Shown here one piece after another: positions 53,622 to 61,362 of a stretch of DNA of 64,000 bases; the first letter of the stretch is position 1; every line of letters starts with the position of its first letter. Below the pieces are notes generated by a model. The model was given only the letters and a program-made list of their open reading frames with translations, searched no databases and was not told the DNA's origin. The translations under genes were made by a program, and so were the position numbers. The DNA comes from Empedobacter sedimenti (GTDB lineage: Bacteria > Bacteroidota > Bacteroidia > Flavobacteriales > Weeksellaceae): assembly GCF_030005555.1 (NCBI RefSeq), contig NZ_JASCQG010000001.1, forward strand, positions 124,001 to 188,000. Reading direction: 5' to 3'.

Positions 53622-54395
53622 TTAAAAATTAAATCCAACTTTTATCATTGGTCCAAACATATCCATATCATAAACAAAGTTAGAATTATAACTTCCTTTT
53701 TCATAATCCATACTTATGATTTGATAGCCGCCCATCGCATAAAATAAATCTGAGAATTTGTAGCCAGCTAATCCTTCTAATTGCCAAGCCAATTTTGATC
53801 CAATTCCAAATCCGCCAATTTCACCAGAAACATTATACAAAAACTTTTTGTTTGGTAAATTTCTTGTTCGGGCAACCAGCATAGGATCTACCCAAGTTTT
53901 AGAGACGCTACGATCTAAATGCATTGGTTTTAAAGAAATAGGATTGATTAGATTTACATCAAATCCAGATTTGATGCTTACAAGATTCATACTAATACCA
54001 GCTTCTAGCCAAGGTGTTATTTTTCTTAGTAAACCGGCTTCAAAAGAAAATTGTTTTGCTGTTAATCTACCATCCAAAACTAAAGGATCTTTTTTAACAT
54101 TTGCAGCTAAAGATGCATAAATAATATCAGATGTAATCACCCAATCTTTGTTCTCAGCTTCGAAAGTTAACATTCCAGCAAATTTTAAATGGCTAAAAAA
54201 ATCAGATGGAGATTGACTGACATGAACGTTTGGTAGTCGAGATACACTCGCTTTCCCTTTCATGTGTGGTAACATCATATTGGGCTCGACTTTGAAATTC
54301 CAAGAATTATCTGACTGAATTGTATCTTGAGCAAATGTATGAGTACTTGCTGCTAATAAAATTAAAAATGTGCTTTTCTGTAAAAAGTTAAACAT
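53622..54395 (-). CDS. Outer membrane beta-barrel-like protein
   Basis: A 257-residue exported protein with signal peptide MFNFLQKSTFLILLAASTHTFAQ. The mature part alternates hydrophobic strands and short turns (WNFKVEPNMMLPHMKGKASV, FAGMLTFEAENKDWVITSDI, FSFEAGLLRKITPWLEAGI, LFYAMGGYQIISMDYEKGS) and ends in Phe (MIKVGFNF), as expected of a 10- to 12-stranded barrel. No known family is recognised. Monocistronic with its own terminator. Confidence 0.75.
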   Translation of the reverse strand: MFNFLQKSTFLILLAASTHTFAQDTIQSDNSWNFKVEPNMMLPHMKGKASVSRLPNVHVSQSPSDFFSHLKFAGMLTFEAENKDWVITSDIIYASLAANVKKDPLVLDGRLTAKQFSFEAGLLRKITPWLEAGISMNLVSIKSGFDVNLINPISLKPMHLDRSVSKTWVDPMLVARTRNLPNKKFLYNVSGEIGGFGIGSKLAWQLEGLAGYKFSDLFYAMGGYQIISMDYEKGSYNSNFVYDMDMFGPMIKVGFNF

Positions 54396-54446
54396 AGAGT
54401 TTTGTTATATTGATTCTTAAATTGTAGTAGATTTTTTTTTTATTCT

Positions 54447-55508
54447 TTATATTCCAACAAATGTAAATGGTTTTGTATCACTAAAAAGCTGTGAAGTTTC
54501 GCCAGCGTATGCTTCATTTTTACTAACACTCAATCGCTTTGTTTTAGCATTTTTACTAAAATCAATTTTCTTTAAATCAACCCAAAATGTATTTGGTGTT
54601 TTTGTAGTTTCAAAGTAATAAACAAGATTTTTATGATCTGAAACTGATCGCCATCTTGTAGACGAAATGTTAGGTTCTGTTTCTGATGAAATACCTAATG
54701 GTACTGATACATTTCTGATTACACTAAAAACACTTGCAATAGAAGTTCGAGTATCAGTGGTTTGTGGAATTGCGTTGATATAATATGAAGCTCTTACATA
54801 ACGATCAGCAGCTCTGTTAGTTCCTGGTAACATAATTGTTCCTGGAATACCTTTCCAATATTGGTTAATTGCTAATTGTTGATCAAATAAAGGTGAGTTT
54901 GTCATCACAGTGTAAGAAGGATCATGATGAATAATTAATTTACCATTTACATACTCAAAAATTGCATTGTCACCAACTGCATCGGAAATGGAAAGATGTA
55001 GAGTAGTAAATTTTTGAGTTCCTGGAATATAATCTGAAACAATTACAAATTTTTCTTTTCTCAAATCTTCAACAGCTTCTTTTACTGTAGCATAATTATC
55101 TAAAACATATTGTGCCCAAGCAGCTATTGTAATACCTGGCTTTGTTCCTTTTGGGTTAAATTGCGGGTACTGACTTTCAACTAACCACAAAACATTCGCA
55201 ACAAGTCCTTTTTCGTTCATACCATCTGTTGTTGCTATATCCCAAGCACTTGTAATTACACTTCCATATTTAGAAGTCCATTTTTCAGAAGCATTTCCGA
55301 CATTTCCTGAACGTTCAAGACCTCTTGGAAATGCCCAGATATTAGCATCAATTTCATCTTTCCAATCCATGGAGCGAGCTGTAATAACAGTGTTTTCAGG
55401 CCCTTTGTAGACAACTCTTGTACATGCATCAAGTTTTGGGGAAAGAATAAAAAGTAGGTTGGTAGAGAATAATGTCAAAGTAAGTTTACTTAAAAAATTC
55501 TTTTTCAT
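54447..55508 (-). CDS. Linear amide C-N hydrolase (choloylglycine hydrolase family)
   Basis: A 353-residue Ntn-hydrolase. After the signal MKKNFLSKLTLTLFSTNLLF and cleavage before Cys29 (LDA then CTRVVYKG), the mature N-terminal Cys29 is the nucleophile. Other family residues are RSMDWKDE (the R-x-D pair at 45-48), TTDGMNEKGLVANVLWL and NRAADRYVR (Asn and Arg). This family includes bile-salt hydrolases and penicillin V acylases and, in marine and environmental bacteria, acylhomoserine-lactone acylases. Export suggests it works in the periplasm. Substrate unknown. Confidence 0.9.
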   Translation of the reverse strand: MKKNFLSKLTLTLFSTNLLFILSPKLDACTRVVYKGPENTVITARSMDWKDEIDANIWAFPRGLERSGNVGNASEKWTSKYGSVITSAWDIATTDGMNEKGLVANVLWLVESQYPQFNPKGTKPGITIAAWAQYVLDNYATVKEAVEDLRKEKFVIVSDYIPGTQKFTTLHLSISDAVGDNAIFEYVNGKLIIHHDPSYTVMTNSPLFDQQLAINQYWKGIPGTIMLPGTNRAADRYVRASYYINAIPQTTDTRTSIASVFSVIRNVSVPLGISSETEPNISSTRWRSVSDHKNLVYYFETTKTPNTFWVDLKKIDFSKNAKTKRLSVSKNEAYAGETSQLFSDTKPFTFVGI

Positions 55509-55610
55509 TATTATAATATTTGTAATTCAGTATAAAATTAAGGATTAAAATTTTTTAGTGCAATTTTATATTTACTATTATTGTTTAATTTGATATTTAT
55601 TTAAAACAAA

Positions 55611-55635
55611 AAACGCTACCAATTTGGCAGCGTTT
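55611..55635 (-). terminator. Intrinsic terminator of pafA
   Basis: AAACGCTACC / GGCAGCGTTT stem (one mismatch) with an A-rich upstream flank, that is, Ts on the minus strand, 17 bases past the pafA stop. Confidence 0.78.
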
Positions 55636-55652
55636 AGATTATAATTGAAGAG

Positions 55653-57299
55653 TTATTTTTGATTAATTACTTCTGTTACTGGTTTTCCTATATTTCCATT
55701 AGGTTCTTCAATATGTAACATAGCAGCTAAAGTAGGTGCAATATCAGTCATATAAACTGGATTATTATTTTTTCCATGTTTTATTCCCCAGCCCATTAAT
55801 ACAAAAGGAATATGAGCATCATAAGAACCCCAAGTACCGTGAGTTGTACCGCCTGAATTTTGCTTACCACCATACCATTGTGGATCTAAAATATATGTAA
55901 TAGCACCACTGCGTTTACGATTGAAACCATTGATCATACGTTCTTTAATAATAGCTGGTACAGATGCATTACCAATTTTATCCATGTCTGCTGCAAAAGA
56001 AACTCCGTCTACTTTTTGCATAAATTTGACAATTTCTTCTTTGATATCTTCTTCGTCTAGTTTATTTTGCTCGATGGTTTGATAATTTAGATGTACTTGA
56101 TAATTTGACAATGAACGAACAATATCAGTAGCTTTAAATTCCTCTTGTAATTTAGCGTTCAATGCTTTTTTTACATCACCTGTTGGGAAATATCCTGCAT
56201 TTCCCTTCTTATCTTGGAAATATTTTGGATTATGCGCTCCACCATGATCTGCAGTTAAGAAAACTAGATATTCGCCTTTACCAACTTTTTGATCTAAGTG
56301 ATTAAATAATTGTTCCAAATCTTTATCTAAGCGTAAATAAGTGTCTTCAGCTTCAATTGTATTTGGAGAAAATTGATGTCCAACATAATCTGTAGAAGAA
56401 AAACTAACCGCTAAGAAATCCGTAATTCCTTTTTCGTTTTGACCTAACTTTTCGTTGTCAATAATTTCGATTGCAATATCTTTTGTTAGCGAATTTCCGA
56501 AAGGAGTAGAGCGAATTAATCCTAAACCATTTGCTTTTTTTAACGCTTTCAAATCATAAGGAAATTGCATTTTGTCTAAGCCTTTATAATTTTCGCGGTA
56601 TGGATTCCCATCTTTTTCACTTTGTACATAAGTTTCAATAGGATAAAGTGTATTCCATTTATCTAAATATTTTTCTGTTAACTTTTTATCATTGAATTTT
56701 TGTAACCATTTTGGTAACTCATTCATATAAAATGTACTCGATATCCAATTTCCAGATTCTCCGTCAAACCAAAAAGCAGCATCAGCAAAATGTCCTGCAG
56801 GTAAGATTCCTCCACGGTCTTTTAATGAAACTCCAAATACTTTTGAACGAAAATTAGTTGCTAATTTTAATTGATCTGTAACTGTAGAAGTCAACAAGTT
56901 TTTCGGCGACATTTTTCCAGCTTTCGTTGTAGTTCCAACACCATTTACTGCATCATCTTGCGTACAATACATTTCTTGTCCTGTTGCTTGAATGATAAAA
57001 TCGTTCCCCGCAATGCCATGAATAGCAGGTACAGAACCCGTATAAATAGTACTATGACCAATCGCTGTATAAGTAGGAATGTATGGAATATAGGTATTTT
57101 CGTTACTAAATCCTTCGTTTAACATACGATTGAAACCTCCTGTAGAATAACGATCTTGATAACGATATAGATAATCCCAACGCATTTGATCGACAACAAT
57201 ACCAACCACCAATTTTGGACGGCTAACCTCTTGTTGTGCATAGATTGACAAACTAGCAAATAAGCCTAAAACACTTAAAAAAGTCTTATTAAATCTCAT
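55653..57299 (-). CDS. pafA: Alkaline phosphatase PafA
   Basis: A 548-residue exported phosphomonoesterase of the alkaline phosphatase superfamily; start at ATG 57299 gives the signal MRFNKTFLSVLGLFASLSIYAQ, while the longer frame adds 15 residues without a signal. D37 (GIVVDQMRWDY) and the Thr nucleophile T78 in IPTYTAIGHST are the active-site residues; N99 (GND) and the SLKDRG lysine-arginine pair position phosphate; LTADHGGAHNP and GTWGSYDAHIPF supply further zinc ligands. These match PafA of Elizabethkingia meningoseptica. Promoter box upstream, terminator after. Confidence 0.96.
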   Translation of the reverse strand: MRFNKTFLSVLGLFASLSIYAQQEVSRPKLVVGIVVDQMRWDYLYRYQDRYSTGGFNRMLNEGFSNENTYIPYIPTYTAIGHSTIYTGSVPAIHGIAGNDFIIQATGQEMYCTQDDAVNGVGTTTKAGKMSPKNLLTSTVTDQLKLATNFRSKVFGVSLKDRGGILPAGHFADAAFWFDGESGNWISSTFYMNELPKWLQKFNDKKLTEKYLDKWNTLYPIETYVQSEKDGNPYRENYKGLDKMQFPYDLKALKKANGLGLIRSTPFGNSLTKDIAIEIIDNEKLGQNEKGITDFLAVSFSSTDYVGHQFSPNTIEAEDTYLRLDKDLEQLFNHLDQKVGKGEYLVFLTADHGGAHNPKYFQDKKGNAGYFPTGDVKKALNAKLQEEFKATDIVRSLSNYQVHLNYQTIEQNKLDEEDIKEEIVKFMQKVDGVSFAADMDKIGNASVPAIIKERMINGFNRKRSGAITYILDPQWYGGKQNSGGTTHGTWGSYDAHIPFVLMGWGIKHGKNNNPVYMTDIAPTLAAMLHIEEPNGNIGKPVTEVINQK

Positions 57300-57318
57300 G
57301 TTTAAAATTTTACAACAA

Positions 57319-57346
57319 CAAATGTAACGATAAATTATTGGCACAA
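57319..57346 (-). promoter_or_regulatory. Predicted pafA promoter
   Basis: Minus strand TTG 57346-57344, 17-base spacer, TACATTTG 57326-57319. The box ends 19 bases before the ATG at 57299, supporting that start. Confidence 0.65.
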
Positions 57347-57403
57347 TTTTAAATAATAATTAAAATAATTAGTAAATTAATCAAAATCATAAAAAACAAT
57401 AAA

Positions 57404-57856
57404 ATGAGTGCAACACCAGTAGAAATAATTGAAATCTTTGATGTTTCAATCGATAAAGTTTGGAATGCTTTGACAACCAAGAAAGCGTTTGATAAATGGT
57501 ATTTTGATATAGAAAATTTTGAACCAAAGGTTGATTTTGAGTTTAAATTTTATGGAGGATCATATTTGCATCAATGTAAAATAGTAGAAGTAGAGCCTAA
57601 TCACAAATTAGTTTATACATGGAAATATCCCCTTTATGAAGGTGATTCTGTGGTTACGTTTATTTTGGAAGAATTAACAGATGAAATTGTTCCGCAAACA
57701 AAATTAACGTTGACACATGATGGAATTGAAACATTTCCGCCAGAGGATCATAATTTCTCAAGAGACAGTTTTGAAGCTGGTTGGACAGAAATTATCCGAA
57801 TTAGTTTGAAAAATTATCTGGAAGGAAATTCTGAAGAAGATTCTAAAGTTGAATAA
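57404..57856 (+). CDS. SRPBCC/AHSA1-like protein
   Basis: A 150-residue START-fold protein. The AHSA1 pattern is VEIIEIFDVSIDKVWNALTT with FDKWYFD, then LHQCKIVEVEPNHKLVYTWK and TKLTLTHDGIETF, ending in GWTEIIRISLKNYLEG (C-terminal long helix). These proteins bind hydrophobic ligands or act as Hsp90 cochaperone-like units. Cytosolic, no signal. No partner nearby. A bidirectional terminator follows. Confidence 0.9.
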   Translation: MSATPVEIIEIFDVSIDKVWNALTTKKAFDKWYFDIENFEPKVDFEFKFYGGSYLHQCKIVEVEPNHKLVYTWKYPLYEGDSVVTFILEELTDEIVPQTKLTLTHDGIETFPPEDHNFSRDSFEAGWTEIIRISLKNYLEGNSEEDSKVE

Positions 57857-57860
57857 ATAA

Positions 57861-57886
57861 AAAAGAGACTTCGTCAAGTCTCTTTT
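57861..57886. terminator. Bidirectional intrinsic terminator
   Basis: Arms AAAAGAGACTT / AAGTCTCTTTT with a CGTC loop between convergent genes ending at 57856 and 57907. Confidence 0.85.
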
Positions 57887-57906
57887 ATTTTTTCGGTAAC
57901 AGTTTA

Positions 57907-58113
57907 TTATTTTTTGAATAATACTGTGATTCCTTCTTGATTTGGTAAAATCGGACGAGGATCTTCTGCTGTTACTATTCCAGCTTTTTCTTTTCTTAAA
58001 TTCGCAACCCAAAATGGAATCCAAGAGATAGCCATCGTTGAAAAAAAGATGATACCCCAGAATCCGCATAAAGCGATTGTTAAGAATAATAAGAAACCTA
58101 AAAATTGAATCAT
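57907..58113 (-). CDS. Small two-helix membrane protein
   Basis: A 68-residue protein: FLGFLLFLTIALCGFWGIIF and STMAISWIPFWVANL make one or two membrane helices, then a charged cytoplasmic tail (RKEKAGIVTAEDPRPILPNQ). A TAAGTTTG box at 58141-58134 on the minus strand may be its promoter (21 bases before the ATG). Family unknown. Confidence 0.7.
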   Translation of the reverse strand: MIQFLGFLLFLTIALCGFWGIIFFSTMAISWIPFWVANLRKEKAGIVTAEDPRPILPNQEGITVLFKK

Positions 58114-58200
58114 GATTTTATTTTTATGTGATACAAACTTAGTAAATAAAATTTATAGAAATACTAACATTAATCACTTTTCTTTCATGAAACGATTTCT

Positions 58201-58208
58201 TAAATTTG
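58201..58208 (+). promoter_or_regulatory. -7 box of fumC
   Basis: TAAATTTG, perfect TAnnTTTG, with a 39-base gap to the ATG; no TTG at usual spacing. Confidence 0.5.
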
Positions 58209-58247
58209 TAGGAATTACTTATAATAAATAATAAAAATATACCAAAA

Positions 58248-59645
58248 ATGGAATACAGAATTGAGAAAGACACCATGGGGGAAGTAAAAGTTCCTGCTGA
58301 TAAATATTGGGGTGCTCAAACAGAACGTTCTCGTAACAACTTTAAAATTGGCCCTGCGGCTTCTATGCCTCATGAAATTGTAGAAGGTTTTGCTTATCTT
58401 AAGAAAGCTGCTGCTTATGCAAATGCTGAATTAGGTGTTTTACCAGTAGAAAAACGTGACGCAATTGCTGCCGTTTGTGATGAAATCTTAGCAGGTAAGT
58501 TAGACGATCAGTTTCCATTAGTAATTTGGCAAACAGGTTCGGGAACACAATCTAACATGAATGTTAATGAGGTTGTTGCAAATCGTGCTCAAGTTTTAGC
58601 TGGAGGAAAAATCGGAGAAGGAGAGCCAGTTCTTAAAGCAAACGATGATGTAAACAAATCTCAATCTTCAAATGATACTTTTCCAACAGGTATGCACATT
58701 GCTGCGTATAAAGCTGTTGTAGAAGTAACTATTCCAGGTGTAGAGCAATTACGTGATACTTTAGCTAAAAAAGCAGAAGAGTTTAAATCTGTTGTTAAAA
58801 TTGGTCGTACACACTTAATGGATGCAACGCCATTAACATTAGGTCAAGAGATTTCTGGATATGTAGCTCAATTAAACCACGGTTTAAAAGCATTAAGAAA
58901 TACATTAGAGCATCTATCTGAAGTTGCTTTAGGTGGAACAGCCGTAGGTACAGGTCTTAACACGCCAGAAGGATACGATGTAGTTGTTGCTAAATATATT
59001 GCTGAGTTTACAGGTCATCCATTTGTAACAGCAGAAAATAAATTCGAAGCTTTAGCTGCTCACGATGCAATCGTAGAAACTCATGGAGCTTTGAAACAAT
59101 TAGCTGTTTCTTTAAACAAAATTGCGAATGACGTTCGTATGTTAGCTTCTGGACCTCGTTCTGGTATTGGAGAAATTATCATTCCAGAAAATGAACCAGG
59201 ATCTTCTATCATGCCAGGTAAAGTGAATCCTACTCAATGTGAGGCATTAACAATGGTTGCTGCTCAAGTTATGGGTAACGATGTTGCCATTACAATTGGA
59301 GGAACTCAAGGTCATTATGAATTGAATGTTTTCAAACCAGTTATGGCTGCTAACTTCTTACAGTCAGCACGTTTATTAGGAGATGCTTGTGTGTCTTTTG
59401 ATGAGCATTGTGCACAAGGTATTGAGCCAAATTACTCTCGTATCAAAGAATTAGTAGACAACTCATTGATGTTAGTTACAGCTCTTAACACGAAAATTGG
59501 TTACTACAAAGCTGCAGAAATTGCTCAAACAGCTCACAAAAATAACTCAACGTTAAAAGAAACTGCAATTGCATTAGGATATGTAACTGCTGAAGAATTT
59601 GACGAATGGGTGAAGCCAGAAGATATGGTAGGTTCTTTAAAATAA
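58248..59645 (+). CDS. fumC: Class II fumarate hydratase
   Basis: A 465-residue iron-independent fumarase that interconverts fumarate and malate in the TCA cycle, as a homotetramer. Signatures are [18 protein letters not shown], the [16 protein letters not shown] histidine region, and [18 protein letters not shown], the superfamily signature with the catalytic serine loop. The start [20 protein letters not shown] is standard. Full length with a terminator after. No other TCA gene is adjacent. Confidence 0.97.
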   Translation: MEYRIEKDTMGEVKVPADKYWGAQTERSRNNFKIGPAASMPHEIVEGFAYLKKAAAYANAELGVLPVEKRDAIAAVCDEILAGKLDDQFPLVIWQTGSGTQSNMNVNEVVANRAQVLAGGKIGEGEPVLKANDDVNKSQSSNDTFPTGMHIAAYKAVVEVTIPGVEQLRDTLAKKAEEFKSVVKIGRTHLMDATPLTLGQEISGYVAQLNHGLKALRNTLEHLSEVALGGTAVGTGLNTPEGYDVVVAKYIAEFTGHPFVTAENKFEALAAHDAIVETHGALKQLAVSLNKIANDVRMLASGPRSGIGEIIIPENEPGSSIMPGKVNPTQCEALTMVAAQVMGNDVAITIGGTQGHYELNVFKPVMAANFLQSARLLGDACVSFDEHCAQGIEPNYSRIKELVDNSLMLVTALNTKIGYYKAAEIAQTAHKNNSTLKETAIALGYVTAEEFDEWVKPEDMVGSLK

Positions 59646-59665
59646 AAAGTTCAAATTATTATAGT

Positions 59666-59693
59666 AAAAGAGGTTGCAATTGTAACCTCTTTT
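59666..59693 (+). terminator. Intrinsic terminator of fumC
   Basis: Arms AAAAGAGGTT / AACCTCTTTT with an eight-base loop, followed by more Ts. Confidence 0.85.
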
Positions 59694-59781
59694 TTTGTAC
59701 TTATTGTTAAATTTATAAAATAATAAGAAAAAATTCCTTTTGTAAGTGGAAAAATTGTAACTTTAGTAAAAGTTTAAAATT

Positions 59782-60216
59782 ATGGCAACAGTAAAACTAA
59801 AAAGCTATAAACAAATTATAGATGAAATACCAGAAGTAAGAGATTTTACGAATGTGTATTTTTATGTTAATCGATATAATATTGATCAAAAATACATTCA
59901 ATATCTTGATGAATTATCAACATTAAAAGATGAAATAATCTCAAGTTGGCTTAATATCACTACACGTACCTATAGAAATTACAAAACCAAAGATGTCTCT
60001 TTAAAAGATAATACAAAAGAGCACATTGTTTTATTGATTTCTTTATACAAGCATGGTTTAGAGGTTTTTAATACGAAAGATGATTTCGAGAAATGGTTAA
60101 CTACGACAAATCTTTTATTGGACAATAAAGCTCCAGCAGATTTTTTGGACACTGTATCTGGTCTAAAATTTATTGACAATCGTTTAACAGCGATAGAGTA
60201 CGGAGAAAACGTATAG
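59782..60216 (+). CDS. Xre/MbcA/ParS-type antitoxin (RES-Xre system)
   Basis: A 144-residue protein. The N-terminal part has a helix-turn-helix-like segment (DEIISSWLNITTRTYRNYKT), and the C-terminal about 60 residues follow the DUF2384/MbcA toxin-binding domain: HIVLLISLYKHGLEVFNTKD, DFEKWLTTTNLLLDNKAP, ADFLDTVSG and IDNRLTAIEYG. The RES toxin starts two bases after its stop. It should bind DNA and neutralise the toxin. A TAACTTTA box, one base off consensus, lies at about 59756-59763. Confidence 0.88.
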   Translation: MATVKLKSYKQIIDEIPEVRDFTNVYFYVNRYNIDQKYIQYLDELSTLKDEIISSWLNITTRTYRNYKTKDVSLKDNTKEHIVLLISLYKHGLEVFNTKDDFEKWLTTTNLLLDNKAPADFLDTVSGLKFIDNRLTAIEYGENV

Positions 60217-60218
60217 AT

Positions 60219-60671
60219 ATGTTTGTTTATAATATTAGAAAGGCTAAATATACAGATTCTTTACGTGCTTCTGGTGTAGCGAATAGATGGAATAAGAATG
60301 ATGAATTTGTTATCTATACTGGAGGTTCAAGAGCCTTATCAACTTTAGAATTGGTGGTTCATAGAAGTTCTATCAGTATTGATAATTCATACAAATTATT
60401 GGTTATTGAATTAAATTGTAAAGAATCGGATATATTAGAAATTAATGAAAGTCTTTTGCCTAAAAATTGGCAATCTGTAGAAGCCTATACTAAATTACAG
60501 GAAATTGGCTCGGATTGGTATCAAAATTTTGAATATTTAGTGATGAAAGTACCTTCTGCAATTATTCCGAAAGAGTATAATTATCTGCTTAATACAAGAC
60601 ATCCGGATTTTAAGAAAAAAATAAAAATCAAGGAATTAGAAAACTACGAATGGGATAATCGATTATTGTAA
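60219..60671 (+). CDS. RES-domain NAD+ phosphorylase toxin
   Basis: A 150-residue RES toxin. The family residues are R23 (ANRWNKNDEFVIYTG), E44 in ALSTLELVVHR and S113 in KVPSAIIPKEY, with the conserved N125 region (YLLNTRHPDFKK). RES toxins such as MbcT and Res degrade cellular NAD+ and stop growth until the antitoxin recovers. The two-base gap from the antitoxin and matching domain classes make this a complete type II module. Its stop abuts the stop of the convergent SatD-like gene with no gap. Confidence 0.9.
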   Translation: MFVYNIRKAKYTDSLRASGVANRWNKNDEFVIYTGGSRALSTLELVVHRSSISIDNSYKLLVIELNCKESDILEINESLLPKNWQSVEAYTKLQEIGSDWYQNFEYLVMKVPSAIIPKEYNYLLNTRHPDFKKKIKIKELENYEWDNRLL

Positions 60672-61289
60672 TCAATTTTCTTCATTGTGTAGTTTTTCTA
60701 TTCTAATACGAATAAATACAATTGCTTGTAATATTTCTTCGTATGCAGCACGTTTCAGAATACTACTTATGGTGCTTTGACTTTTTAGATGCAGTAATTT
60801 AGCAAGTTCTTTTTGATTAAGTTGTTGATTACTAAAAGCAATTTTATAATATTCTGCCATTTTATCTGTCCAATGATTTGTGATAAACATAACTAAATCT
60901 ACAACCGTTTTTACTTGTTGATTTATCTTTTCGTTACTTGTTCTAATTGCAAAACTACTTTTCTTTAATTCGTTAAATTGCGATGTACAATTTTTCAGAG
61001 CTTCACCTGTATAATCCAGAATTTGATCATTTGTAACATCAAGCTCACCAATTCCTATCGCTATCTTTACATTTAACCCTTTTGTAGATAGAAGAGTTGA
61101 TTTAATTAAAAGACCAAATTCAAATGCTTGAATTGCATCAATAATTAAAAGAAACTGATTTTGATGACTAAATGTCCAATCTTTATTCTCTTTACCAATT
61201 GTTTTAAACAAATTGGTAAGATTTTTTAACCAGATTTCAGAATCAGTTTCTTCAGTGTTTAAAATAATTCCTTTAATTACAGCTTTCAT
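60672..61289 (-). CDS. SatD-like protein with C-terminal helix-turn-helix
   Basis: A 205-residue protein. Residues about 45-125 match SatD family features: WTFSHQNQFLLIIDAIQAFE, then VKIAIGIGELDVTNDQILDY and TGEALKNCTSQFNEL, reminiscent of a nucleotide-cyclase-like fold without the catalytic metal site. The last 50 residues contain an HTH (LNQKELAKLLHLKSQSTISS, ILKRAAYEEILQ). SatD proteins are known only from secretion- or stress-linked loci and their function is unclear. The stop is directly adjacent to the RES toxin stop. Confidence 0.65.
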   Translation of the reverse strand: MKAVIKGIILNTEETDSEIWLKNLTNLFKTIGKENKDWTFSHQNQFLLIIDAIQAFEFGLLIKSTLLSTKGLNVKIAIGIGELDVTNDQILDYTGEALKNCTSQFNELKKSSFAIRTSNEKINQQVKTVVDLVMFITNHWTDKMAEYYKIAFSNQQLNQKELAKLLHLKSQSTISSILKRAAYEEILQAIVFIRIRIEKLHNEEN

Positions 61290-61362
61290 AAATAGAAGTA
61301 TCTTAAACTAAATTACTCAAAATATCGATGATATCGTCGAATAATATTTAAAAGAATGTAAA

